This document shows, piece after piece, positions 48,750-59,935 of a stretch of DNA of 64,000 nucleotides; the stretch's first letter is position 1, and each line of letters starts with the position of its first letter. A program made the translations under genes and the position numbers. This DNA comes from Mangifera indica (Eukaryota; Streptophyta; Magnoliopsida; Sapindales; Anacardiaceae). Below the pieces are notes generated by a model that had not been told where the DNA came from, did no database searches, and saw nothing but the letters and a program-made list of their open reading frames with translations. Where the stretch lies: the NCBI RefSeq assembly GCF_011075055.1, contig NC_058146.1:8184001-8248000 (forward strand), given 5' to 3'.

Positions 48750-50324
48750 TTAATGTATTACGGTTTTTGACATGCTTAGCCACGTTTCTCAAGCTTAGAT
48801 TCACAAAGACATCTGATTGAAATAATCGAAATTCAAAAACATATGCTACATTTTCATAAGAAATATTGTCCTGAAAAGAAAAAAAAAAACCTTATGCTAC
48901 ATTTAATTTGAATAATATTTTATTATTAAAATTAAAAAATTATTTAAAAAATTATTAGATATAAATTATTATTATATTTAATAAAATTTGATAAAAATTA
49001 ATAAGTATAAATAATTATTTTTTTGTTAGAGATAATAAATAAATATTAATATATTATTTTATTAAAATATTTTTTGTATAATTATTTTAAAATATTTTTT
49101 ATGTTATTTATTATGTTAATTAAAAAAAAGTTATTTTTATTTTAATAAGAATATAATTATAATAAAATAAAGACAGAGAAAGTAATTTTTCTTTACTTTT
49201 AACCAAACCCCACCTTATTATATAAGTATTATGCCCCGTTGGAAAATATCAACCCCTCCCACGCCCCTTCAACTTTTGTCACTACATATGATTTGTATGG
49301 TGATTGCGATTGTATGTTATGATTAAATCACTCTTTTAAATTAGATTTCAACGCTAATCAATTTTCTATATTGAAACACAAAATCATTAATAAATTTCAT
49401 TAAAATCACAAACGATTCAAACCATTTCAAATGATAAAATAGAAGCTCTAAACATAATAAGTCTACACCAAAATATTTCAATATCTACACTATAACCTAT
49501 TAAACACAATACGAAATAATTTACTAACTTTTTTCTTGCCATTTTCGTGCTTGGAAATCGAGTTAAATAAGTGGATCTTTGTTTCGGTGGACAGGGAAAC
49601 AGGATGAGTGTGAACTCATAGGGTGAATATACGAGATTTCAAATGTAGTATTGATCATATTAGCTCAACAGCCACAAAATTGATCCATTTCATTTGGATA
49701 CATTGAATTGTGATTAATTTCCCCATTGGATATTAAAATAGTTTCAGAAGTTTAGATTTGAAAATGAAAAAACCTGTTTAAATTGGGGATAAAAATCTGT
49801 CAGTTAAAAATTACTTCTCTATCTGAAGAAAAGTAGAATTTGTGGGTTGTTTAAGTTATCAAGTAATTATGGGAAAATAAAAAACAATAATACAAAAGTG
49901 AAATTTGTGATGTCAGGGGAAGATGAAATTTGTGTGTATGATTTGATTTAAATTTTGATTTTATATTAAAGTTTTCACGACAATACGGAATTTTTACCCT
50001 AGTGAATTGGGATTTTAATATTACACCCAAATCATATGTGTATACTCTCCTTTTTGTATAAATTTGGATACACAAATATATTAATTTATTTTAAATTTAT
50101 AATTATTTAATCATATAATAATATATTTAATTACATAATAAAAATATATGGAAAATAAAAATTCTAATTATATAAGACCAAATTGCCCAGTTTATTCAAT
50201 TCAAACAGAAAAAACAGTGTCGTTTACAGTCAAATTCAAGACCAAACAGTTAAAAAAATAAAAATTTCAGCGGGAAAATATACACTACTAGCTTGAAACT
50301 TTAACTAAGCCCCAGCTAGCTACT
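48750..50324. repeat. Intergenic DNA right of the MULE
   Basis: Begins with the right 9-bp target duplication (48750-48758). A block at about 48900-49225 is another AT-rich MITE-like copy ending aaccaaacccc. The remainder, to the LEA pseudogene, is AT-rich with no recognised gene. Confidence 0.45.
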
Positions 50325-50726
50325 TCAACGATAAGCACCGCCGGAGGTGGGTCCAGGGTGATAACGGGGATCAGCAGTAGGGGTGGTGTAATCATCGACA
50401 TAGTCTTCGGTGGCAGTGGTGGTTTTGGTAGGTTCAGTGCCTCATGTTTTGTATCGAGGGTGAGGTCCGCCGGGCTCAGCCAGGCGCCGAGCCGTTTTCA
50501 TTGTGAGCCTTAGCGGCGTCCTTGTTGAGTTCCGCATCAGCTTTTCTCGTCTCTTTTTATACTTCGGCCGCTTCTTTATCTGCCGGATCTCTGCTCGTCA
50601 TCTTCTCCACCTGCATAAAAAAAAAAAATCATATCTTAATTAAAACAAATAAATAAGAGAAATTGAAATTTTCACTTTTTTTTTTTATCGTGTATACATA
50701 TATATCTTTCATTTTAAAGTTTAAAC

Positions 50727-52252
50727 CAAGGATTGAAAAATTGGATTGAACTATTCGATCGAACCATGAACTGATACTGTAGACGGATGCTATAGAAGAT
50801 AAGACCGTTTTGAATTTAAAATCGGTTTTGACTACAATCGAACCGTCAATTTGTATATGAACCGTGGTCCAACCGGTTAAGGTAGTTTCAGTTCAAGGCT
50901 TTATATATAAAAAAAAAGTTTTATTTTTTTTCTTCTTCCTTGTCGTGCACGCAGGACTTGCAGGAGATGGTTTTCTCCAACTTCACAAGTTAAAATCGCT
51001 GTTGATTCATGTTGCAAGCTTTCACGCCATTGATTCAAGTTTAAATCTTGCACGCAGGATATCAGTTGTTGTAGTTGCTACAGGGTCCCAAGACAACAAT
51101 GAATAATAATAATAATAATATTGTTGGTTTAAATTAAAAAGTTTGTTTAAACGCTTATTGTATAGTGTTTTTAAAATTTTTTTCTTCTAATAATTTGGTC
51201 AAATAGTGCACAACAAGTCAACATTGTAATTTTTTACATTTTAATTCCACAGGGTTTGGCGTTTGGTGCTTGCTAATTTGTGTTATGCCCATAGTGCTAG
51301 TCAATTTGTGTTATGATTTTTGGTGTTTAATAATAGGTTAACTTATTATTGTTAATTTGTAATTGACTTAGTATTTTCGCAATTCAATATGTTATTGTTA
51401 ATTTATAATTGATTTATTGTTAATTTGTAATTTTATGTTACAAATTTGTAATTTTATTATGTTTTTGTATTAGATGTCTGGACTGAATATATTTCATTCA
51501 TAATGTGGTTAGTTTCCAAAAATTTAGAAGTTGAATATCAATGTTCTATGATACCCTATTTATATATAATAAACCAATATATGAGAATTTATAATGAATA
51601 TTATTATAAATAATGGATATTGAAATACTTGCATAAATAATTGATTTTTAGAGTGAAAGAAAATAAAATATTCAACTATATATTTTGTAAATAATACTAT
51701 TGAAGAGGATGTTATAGAAGCTGAACAAATGATGAATGGTGCAACAAGAGCAATGACAAGATCTTTTATTATTGGTGATGATGAAGAATAATCAATTACT
51801 CATTCATTAAACTTTATGTTAGACGAATTATGTTTTTAATATGTTTTGTTAAATGTTGAATTGAATATTATTTGTTCAATAATGTTTATATTGGTTGGTT
51901 GATGTTATATTTTATATAATGCATATATTAGAATTGTGTTTTGTTTAGGTGTTCAATAATACATATGTTTGTTGAATTAGATTTTTTTAATGCATATGTT
52001 TTGTTTTGATACAAAGTTAATGGTTATTACTTATTAAATTTATGTTCAATAATACATATATTTTGTTAATTGTAAAAAGTATGCATAATATAAAATTTAG
52101 TATGTAAAACATATGTAATTAGATATACATTTTTTAAGTTATTACATAAAACTATAATTTCGATCGAACTGGCCAGTCCAAACGATTCGACTGATTTAAC
52201 TAAAACCAATATTTAAAATGGTTTTTACTTCGGTCCAGTTTTAAAAACCTTG
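50727..52252. mobile_element. Non-autonomous hAT element (1,526 bp) with exact 8-bp TSD
   Basis: Begins CAAGGATTGAAAAATTGG and ends as the inverse of CAAGGTTTTTAAAACTGG. The 8-bp GTTTAAAC stands directly on both sides (50719-50726, 52253-52260); length and termini are those of hAT elements. It is nested inside the MULE 50657-53745, itself in the LEA pseudogene intron, so it is the youngest of the three layers. No transposase; only a short open piece (about 51700-51790, ending GATRAMTRSFIIGDDEE) of unknown origin. Confidence 0.85.
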
Positions 52253-52740
52253 GTTTAAACAAAAAAATTACAATAATATCTTATTTTCCTAAAATACCTT
52301 TATTAATGTAACTCATGCAAAAAGAGAAAATATCATCTTTTTTTTCCTCAACTTTTCAATGAGGAAGGAATCTCTGCAGCATGAAAAAAAAATTCTTTAA
52401 CAGAGAAGACACATAATTGAACAATAAAACTTGTATATTATATGTTTTTTTTATGAATAATTGAAAATCAAATAATGTATAGTAGATTTATATTTATAAT
52501 TTCATGTGAAATTTAATTTTGTTGTGATTTCATATTGTTAGATTATTTAATATTATTTTTATTATTTAAAATTATTATAATATTATTTAATATTATATTA
52601 ATGATTATAAAATATAAAAATTTAAATCTAAAAATTTTTAAATAAAGAATAGATTGACATTGGCGATGTCAATCCCTTAGTTTTAACGCCAACCTCCCCT
52701 TGAAATTTTTTTTTTTTATTTTCTTTCATATAATGGGGCC

Positions 52741-52990
52741 ATACAAATTTGATTGAGAAAAGCTTGGCAACGCCAACGCAAACGACTTCATTTTTTTATA
52801 ATTTTCTTTCATGCGGTGGGGTCCATTGGATTTATTTTGCTTTTTGGTTTCTTTCATGCAGTTGCCAACTACCCCTGTATTTATTTTGTTTTTTGTTTTT
52901 TTTCATGCAATGAGCCCCACTATATAAAAAAATTATAAAAAAATGAAGTCATTTGCGTTGGCGTTGCCAACCTTTTCTCAATCAAATTTG
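52741..52990. repeat. Inverted repeat carrying palindrome motifs inside the intronic MULE
   Basis: Left arm atacaaatttgattgagaaa ... ggcaacgccaacgcaaacga (52741-52788) is repeated in inverted form at about 52940-52992 (cgttggcgttgccaacct, then ttctcaatcaaatttgtat). The loop has repeated ttttctttcatg text. The structure could fold into a hairpin of about 60-bp arms. Confidence 0.8.
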
Positions 52991-53464
52991 TATGGCTCTC
53001 TATTATACGAAAGAAAACAGAAAAAATTATTTCAGCGGTTGGTTGGTGACGCCAACCCGTTGGGGTTGCCTTCAATGGTTGACGTCGCCAATCTGTTTCA
53101 CAAAACTTTTTATATTTAAATTTTTATATTTTATAATCATATTATAATATTATAATAATTTTAAATAATAAAAATAATATTAAATAATATTATTAAATAA
53201 TCTAACAATATAAAATCATAACAAAATTATATTTTACATGAATTCATGAACATGATTCTATTATATATTATTTGATTTTTAATTGTTTATAAAGAAAATA
53301 TATAACATACTGATTTGAATGTAGATGATTTTGTTATAAAATCTTTACAATAAATGTTAATTTTTAAAATAAATTTAACAAATTTCGTCTTTCCCTCACT
53401 GGAAAGCTGAGGAAAAAGAAAGAGATAGTATTCTCTTTTTCTATATAAATTACATTAATAGGAG

Positions 53465-53518
53465 TATTTTAAGAAAATAAAATACTATTATGATATTTTT
53501 ATTTAAACTTTGAGAAAA

Positions 53519-53585
<67 letters not shown>

Positions 53586-53667
53586 GTATTTTAAGAAAAT
53601 AAAATACTATTATGATATTTTTATTTAAACTTTGAGATATGATATTTTTATTTAAACTTTAAGATAA

Positions 53668-53715
<48 letters not shown>
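53465..53715. repeat. Duplicated block with two (TA)n microsatellites
   Basis: A segment containing tattttaagaaaataaaata and tgatatttttatttaaactt occurs at about 53465-53515 and 53585-53635, with part again at about 53637-53665. Copies are followed by TA runs (53520-53582 and 53668-53712). Probably slippage-driven duplication at the MULE's right end. Confidence 0.8.
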
Positions 53716-54003
53716 TAAAAAAAAAGATAAAAGTTTTAATCACTTAATAAATAAACATCAAAATATATGATATTTGGATTTATTATACATCACCTTCTCT
53801 TTGGTGCTGGCTTTGGCTTTCTCCATGCCGGCCTTGATAGAAGCGGCAGTATTGGCAGCCGATTCCTTCACGGACTCCACGGTTTTCTTTCCTGATTGCA
53901 TTTTTCCAGGTTTCTAATCAAGTTGATTGAATTGGTATGACTTGCTTGTGGGAAGTGTGGTGTGTGTATCTATACACACACATACAAGATTCTTGGACTG
54001 CGA

Positions 54004-54029
54004 CACGTGTGCAATAAATATGACACGTG
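54004..54029 (-). promoter_or_regulatory. G-box/ABRE pair upstream of the LEA pseudogene
   Basis: CACGTG occurs at 54004-54009 and again at 54024-54029, about 105-130 bp above the pseudogene's ATG, much as in the intact LEA gene. The promoter elements have outlived the coding frame. Confidence 0.55.
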
Positions 54030-54183
54030 GAGGCTCTTATGTGTCGCCACTTCTGACATGTTTATCAACGATTCTTATCTTCGGAATTACGAGGCTGAAT
54101 ATTATTTCGTGGTTTTGCCTTGTCTCGATTATATAGCTTGACTACTTCCGATATTGATCCAAAGTAACGTGTGATTTAATTTC

Positions 54184-54480
54184 GGAAAATTGAAAATTTT
54201 ACCCTTATTTTAATCCGTATATATATAAATATCACTCGTTTTAAAGTTTAAACAAATATACTACAACAGTAATCAACTTTACCAAAATACCGCTGTTTAA
54301 TCTTTTATACAGAGATTCTCTCTCTTTTTCTTCACAACTTTTTCTCTTTTCTTTATCTTCTTTTAAAGTAATAAAGGAATCATGCAGAGAGATCCTCTCT
54401 CTTTTTTCTCATCTTAAAAAACAAAAGAAGGAAGGAAAAAAATGAATTCTTTAGATTAAGAATTTTTCAAAGTAAGGATA
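54184..54480. repeat. Terminus-like sequence of the same MULE family
   Basis: GGAAAATTGAAAATTTTACC followed by atatcactcgttttaaagtt and accaaaataccgctgtttaa resembles the left end of the 39787 element in order and wording. It may be the left end of the rearranged copy that runs off the window, or a separate small element. No target duplication could be checked. Confidence 0.45.
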
Positions 54481-54659
54481 TATAAAAAAACATAGCAACC
54501 CATAAAAACTCAACCATATCCACTTTGTACCCTGAAAGAAATGATGATCGAAAAAGATCATTTAGTAAGATTTAACTAAAAAAAATAAAAAATTGATATT
54601 TAAGGATTTAACTGAAAAAAAAAATTGACATTTAACTGAAAAAAAAAAAAGGATTGACG

Positions 54660-54900
54660 TAAAAGTTAACTGGATAATAAGGGTTGGCGGCAACACTGAC
54701 CCTTATATAATATATAATATTATAATATTATAATATTAATATAATAATATTATAATATACTATAATATTATAATATATTATAATATTATAATATAATTAT
54801 AATTATATTATATTTTATAATTATATTATAGTATAATTATAATTAAATGGTGGACGCCAACCATTTTTTTACTATTATTAATAATTTTTTGGACATAAAA
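54660..54900. repeat. Low-complexity ATAATATT tract with two palindrome half-motifs
   Basis: About 130 bp of TATAATATTA-type sequence (54705-54840) lies between AAGGGTTGGCGGCAAC (about 54679) and GGTGGACGCCAACCATT (about 54848). Confidence 0.7.
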
Positions 54901-55116
54901 TATATTATATTATATTTTCACCAGTCTTGGAATTCTCACAAATAACCATAAAATATATTATATTATATAAACATGGAGTTCAACATTTTCATAATTTGGA
55001 CATAAAATTTAATTACTATGACCAACTTCTGAACCATCCTTGACTTGAGATTTGTACGATTTAAAACAGGGCATCTTGATAATCAAACGCTCTCTATATT
55101 TATACGGATTCGATCT

Positions 55117-55563
55117 CTACCAATTAGATTGAGAAAAGACATTTTCTCTATCTTTAATAATATTAGGAGTAACTTTATCTAAGATAAAGTTGTTATAATG
55201 CTTGCAATAGTCTACATGCCTCGCACTTCGTTGATTTGGGAAAATAGAGAGAGATATTGACTTTCTTATATTCATTACAATTCTGCGTTCTTTAGCGAGC
55301 TGTAATTCATCTACACATTGCCAATAATTCTTGAATTTCTTATCTCGGACAAGATCAGAAATTATTGAAGTCCAATAATCTGGTAATAACTTTAGTAATC
55401 CAGATATCCTCTCATTTTCAGTTAATTTTACGCCCTTATTTTTTAAATCATAATATCTCTTATGCATGACATCAAGATGAGTGAAAAAGTTATGCACAGA
55501 ATTCATCTTATAGTTTAAATAGTAGTCTTTAGTCAATATGTTCACCTTATATATGACCAACAA
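55117..55563 (-). pseudogene. Retrotransposon gag-like fragment (copia UBN2 type, tentative)
   Basis: A 148-residue open frame. The order of VHNFFTHLDVMHKRYYDLKN, KLTENERISGLLKLLPDYWT and LVRDKKFKNYWQCVDELQLA is that of copia gag (leading helix, L-x-E-x-x-x-x-x-LL-x-LP-x-x-x, and a helix with L-x-x-E). No zinc knuckle, protease or later domains were found nearby. It lies between motif-bearing MULE pieces and is probably a stray insertion fragment. A captured host sequence is an alternative. Confidence 0.45.
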
Positions 55564-55619
55564 ATAGAGAACAATAATTTATACATGCATAACAATATAA
55601 ATATTTACTTTAAATAAAA

Positions 55620-55830
55620 AATATATATTTTTATTTAAATATAAATAAATTAAGCGAAAATAAAAAATGTACTTTTCAAATATAAATAAATTAAGTGAAA
55701 ATAAAACATGGATTTTTAAAATATAAATAAATTAAGCCAAAATAAAAAATGGATTTTTAAAATATAAATAAATTAAGCCAAAATAAAAAATGTATTTTGA
55801 AAATATAAATAAATTAAACCAAAATTCAAT
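55620..55830. repeat. Short tandem repeat, about 40-45 bp unit
   Basis: ataaataaattaagccaaaa plus aaaatgtattt-like text is repeated four to five times (near 55640, 55680, 55725, 55770 and 55805) with small changes. Confidence 0.75.
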
Positions 55831-55834
55831 AATA

Positions 55835-56203
55835 AGGCGTGGCCAACCTCTTATTTTTTCCAAATCTTTCTAGCCAAAATCAGTTTTTTAATTTTTAAAA
55901 TTGAACCAATTGTCTAATCAACAATATTATGAAAATTACAATATTTAACAATATATTGATTTACTTAATTGAATTCCGATAGAATTAAATTGAAGTAATT
56001 TAGACTGAATCCAAATTGAAATAATTTTGGTACAATACAATACATATACATTTATACTAAGGTTTTTTAAGAAAATCTTACCTATTGTCCTGCCATTATT
56101 TTGTCTCTACAAATCCAACAAGATTCGTCGGTCGATTGCTTAATGAAATTTTTTTTCATGCAAAGTATAGATCTCTCTCTCTTTTGTGGTATGTTTAAGA
56201 TAG

Positions 56204-56291
<88 letters not shown>

Positions 56292-56510
56292 CATGAATCA
56301 CGTGAATACTATTACACCAATGCATCCCTATAAGTCAATTTATTCTCTACAAGATTCTTCTGCAATATTCCCTCATGCTTCTGCAATAAAATTTAACAAG
56401 GATTTAGGGTGGGCCCACCCTTATATAAACTAAAAGAAAAGGGTTATATAAAACAAAAAGGGTTGGCGGGGCGTCAACGCCAACCCTTTTTGTTTTTTAT
56501 TGCAGTATCG
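55835..56510. repeat. Block shared with the right side of the large MULE (same absolute orientation)
   Basis: tttacttaattgaattccga, gatctctctctcttttgtgg and cacgtgaatactattacacc match 47990-48180 in order and direction. It includes palindrome motifs at about 55835 and at 56458-56492 (AGGGTTGGCG ... CGCCAACCCT around a 10-bp centre). A long TA microsatellite interrupts it. Confidence 0.65.
56212..56290. repeat. (TA)n microsatellite, about 78 bp
   Basis: Pure TA run. The overlapping Tyr-Ile open frames on both strands are products of this repeat, not genes. Confidence 0.95.
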
Positions 56511-56514
56511 CCAA

Positions 56515-58050
56515 CCTCTTTTCCCACCCTTTTATTTATTCTTCTATATAATTTACTATTATGCAGAGTTTTTTAAAAAAGTATTTCCAAATGATATAAT
56601 GAATCCTGACATGAAGTTGAATTATTGACATGAATAATTCACTGTCATGCTCTCCTTCTTACCTTTCCTGTGGAACATTTTGCTTGATTGGAAATATATA
56701 TGTGCAAGTGTTTTCATTTTTTTCCCACTAAAGTTTTTAGTTGCTTGCTTCCATGTTTCCCACAAAAGTGTTTAGTTGCTTACTTCGGGTGATTTTCTCG
56801 TTCAGAAGAAAATCCAACAAATAGCTTCATCGAACATCAATACTATCAACGTAATCGCAGGAAGATAGATTAGGTTTCATTGTATCAAATTTAATAATAT
56901 ATATTTTCAAAGGTTTTTTTTTTTTGTGGGTTGGATTAATAATATGATCAAAGATTTTTGTGGGTTAGATTATGTAGTTTAACATAATTTAGCAATTATG
57001 TCTTTTTTCATTTTTCATTGACAACAATTTTTGTGGGTTTGGTGCATTTAGTTATTTATTTATTAATGGTTTTTTTTTGTTTTTCCTTTTTGAGTGGAAT
57101 TTTACGAATTTCGATTTCATTTCGTTGCAGAAGTAAATTAGTTAATGGTTTAAGCTAAGGAAACAATTTTATAATTTGTGTCTATGTTTGAGGGAAATGA
57201 AGTCAAGTTGTTGGGGCTTGATTTTTGCATTTAATTAGATTTTATTTTTATTTTAGAATTAAATTATTCTTTCTCTCTGTATTGAGAATGTAAATTATTT
57301 CTTGATTGACTTTAGTTGTATGAAATTTAAGTTCGTTCAGCGTACATTTTCTAAGGATACTGCTATTTAATTATGACTAATTTAAAACCTATCATGTGTA
57401 GATTTATAGTTATTTTAAAATATAGAAGAAAAATATAAAAAATTAAAAGAGATAAAAAATTAAATTGATAACAAAATTGATAAATTTTTTGTTTTACAGG
57501 AAATTAACCAAAATAACCCTTTTTCCTGTATAAAACATTTTAACCCATTTTTTAATTATTATTATTTTTTTGGTTATATCTTTCTATCTATATAGTATGT
57601 GCATAACTGATTATTGTAGTGATGTGAAAAAGAAATTGTGTTATGTTAAAGCGGTATAAATTCTAATACATGAATCTGGTGAGTTATTGCTTTTTGAATT
57701 TTTAAGACATGTTTGTAAAGTTTACGTTATTTTGCATGCATGCTATGTTTTTGTTGTGACATCTACCTTATTGAAAAAGATGCATTTGATTTTACAAAAT
57801 CGCTATAATGTTGAAGGGAAATTTACAACAAATTAGCTCTCTAGTTATAAGAAAAAACAGAAAACTAAAATTTTTTATTTATCACAAGGTGGTTAATTTA
57901 ATAATAATAATCAAGTTTCTTTCATTAATGTAATTTAAAGAATTAATATATATTTTTGGGCATTTGCAATCAACCATCAAAAGGGGGCGTACAGATTCCA
58001 CGATGCATACAAATTACGTGTGCACATGTCTCTTTAAACAAAAATGGACA
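56515..58050. other. Non-coding DNA left of the second MULE's Ulp1 ORF
   Basis: AT-rich, with long T and A runs, no recognised domain. It probably belongs to the second MULE or to insertions in it. Confidence 0.35.
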
Positions 58051-58089
58051 CTGTGAGTATAATTAAGAATAACTATCGTTTACTCAAAG

Positions 58090-59497
58090 AGCCATTTTTC
58101 GGACAACTTGTTTTGGACATTTATTAGATTTGGCGGAGCCATGGTTCAATGTCGTTTTTATTCAAGCAATGTTATTACGTATGATCAACCGCGGGAACCC
58201 AGACAAAGAAATGTGGTTCAGAATAAATGGTGTTGAATTTTGATTCAGCCTTGTTGAGTTTGCACTCGTGACTGGTTTGATTTTCGGGGAGGACATGGAC
58301 GTATCCAATTACGTTTATTGCACGGATACGCCTCGAGTGAGAGAGAAATACTTCCAGAATATTCACAGGTTGTTATCTCATGGGGAGATCGAGCAAGCAT
58401 TCGACAATAAAGTTTGGGGAGACAATGATGACAACACAGTGAAGTTTGCGGTCTTGTATTACACATTTACAGGATTATTAGGGGCTGACAACAAAACCAA
58501 AGTACTTGATCATTTTTTGCATTTAGCGAACAATTTAGATGCATTTAGTCGATACCCATAGGGAACACTGACATGGAATAAAATAGTTGATTCGATATGA
58601 AAAGATATACATAACAAATATCAATATTGTGTTGAACATTACCCGTCGTACACAAGTCCGCTCCCACTTTTCAGTTATAGTATTTTGGGATATCCGATTG
58701 CTTTTCAAGTAAATATCATATAATAGATAAAGTTTACATTCATAATGACTATTGTAAATACTAACCATAAATGCTGTATATTGTGTAGTATTGGATTTAT
58801 GAGACGATTCAAAATCTATCGCCTTATATCCGTTTGGAAGTAAATGATTGAATCCTCCGTATCCTAAAATGGAAAACAGTTGTACTACCTATATGAGATG
58901 ACATATCGATACTTTGCGATGCTTCTCCGGTATGTTGCTCATTTATATTTTATTATTTCGTTTTGTATTTCATTAATTTTTATAAATTTCTTTCATGTTG
59001 TAGGAGGAGATTACAACTGCATTACATCCGACTGAGATTGAGCGTTACTCTGAGTGGTATATTTGAGCTTTGAAGTTTATGGGAGAACAGACACCATCTA
59101 CACATTCAGACGATGATGATGCCATCCAATTGAATCGTCCTGTTACCTTTCAGACAACCTCCAAAGGGTCTTCATCGTCTTCCACTGCTTCTGTACGAAT
59201 TTCTTCATCATGAGGTGCCAGACCTGTGGTGCCTAGGACGTCTCGTATTGGATATACATCCCCTCCACAAGTGTCATCCTCCCGCACAACATACCCTCGA
59301 GAGTCACATAGGGACACACCTAATGTACCTGTTTCCCTACCACGGAGGTCTATTTCCCGCACCTCCTATTCTCGAGAGCACTAGATAAACGAGCTTATAA
59401 AACACTCAGTCCATGGGACGTCATACAGTGGTGTTTCATACGACTATCTTCAACAAATCTTAATAGAACATGGAAGAGGTATCAGCTCTCAGATGCA
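58090..59497 (+). pseudogene. DUF1985/Ulp1-type ORF of the second MULE, truncated
   Basis: Corresponds to 46404-45060 of the first element. The DUF1985-like part includes LIFGEDMDVSNYVYCTDTPR and VKFAVLYYTFTGLLGADNKT (58268-58561). The Ser/Arg linker (about 59000-59480) includes SGVSYDYLQQILIEHGRGIS. Both contain stops. The whole protease domain (His, Asp, Gln, Cys region) is gone: at about 59497 the sequence passes directly into the transposase of the other strand. Confidence 0.8.
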
Positions 59498-59805
59498 TTG
59501 TGCTTCGAAGAAACTCTACCAATATGGTGATAGACAAAGCGCGAGCAGTCTGTGTCAAAGCATTGAACGACTCAGCAATATTGGTCATCATAATATTATA
59601 CCGCCATCCTCCAAAGTGGGCACACACCCATCTTTCATATCCAATGTCAATCAAATAGGCTGCTGCAGCGGGATTTACTCTAACAATTCTACTCATAGTA
59701 GCTTGAAAGTCCATGAGACGATATGCCTTAGCAGCTTTCCAAAATAGTCCTTCAATATGTTTAGTTTTTTTGAACTGTGAATACATGTTACCCTTTATGT
59801 GACAA
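59492..59805 (-). pseudogene. Second MULE transposase, middle part (right of the deletion junction)
   Basis: Minus-strand frame with MYSQFKKTKHIEGLFWKAAK, LIDIGYERWVCAHFGGWRYN, and the Glu-region TNIAESFNALTQTARALSIT. It is better preserved than the same region of the first copy. It lacks the SWIM finger and zinc knuckle, lost with the junction at about 59497. Confidence 0.85.
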
Positions 59806-59875
59806 TTATAAAACTTTAATACCCTCAGATATGTTTCAGGGGTATTTATGTCTTTTGATCATGTTTTGAGATATT

Positions 59876-59879
<4 letters not shown>

Positions 59880-59927
<48 letters not shown>

Positions 59928-59935
59928 GTATGTAT
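59880..59935. repeat. (TA)n(TATG)n microsatellite
   Basis: A TA run (about 59880-59914) passes into TATG repeats (59915-59935), within the solo LTR. Confidence 0.9.

Larger units (their letters stand above)
50657..53745. mobile_element. Non-autonomous Mutator-like element in the LEA pseudogene intron
   Basis: Left end GAGAAATTGAAATTTTCACT; right end the inverse of an AAGTGATTAAAACTTTTATC-type sequence. It is flanked by exact 9-bp AATAAATAA (50648-50656 and 53746-53754; low-complexity, so weaker proof). Inner text gaggaaggaatctctgcagc and gttgtgatttcatattgtta matches the large MULE's left end. It carries palindrome motifs (52761-52778, 52956-52973, about 53036-53060) and no transposase. Its own length without the nested hAT element is about 1.55 kb. 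Confidence 0.72.
50325..53901 (-). pseudogene. Broken group-1 LEA gene with transposon-filled intron
   Basis: A second LEA_1 gene, same orientation as the intact one 12 kb away. Exon 1 (53901-53794, 36 codons) is intact and opens MQSGKKTVESVKESAANTAA. Exon 2 (50610-50325) starts VEKMTSRDPADKEAAEV, then has a TAA stop. After KAHNE a one-base insertion in an A-run shifts the frame, and in the shifted frame a TGA lies just before GTEPTKTTT. The tail still reads in frame to a normal TGA (PTADPRYHPGPTSGGAYR). Both stops are consistent with C-to-T changes. The splice sites look intact. The intron is 3,183 bp, against 94 bp in the intact gene, because of the MULE (50657-53745) and a hAT element nested in it. 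Two CACTG-free G-boxes remain upstream (54004, 54024). It may be transcribed but cannot give a full-length protein. Confidence 0.85.

Noticed and set aside
56082..56433. Tyr-Ile repeat proteins
   Set aside because: Translation of a (TA)n microsatellite.
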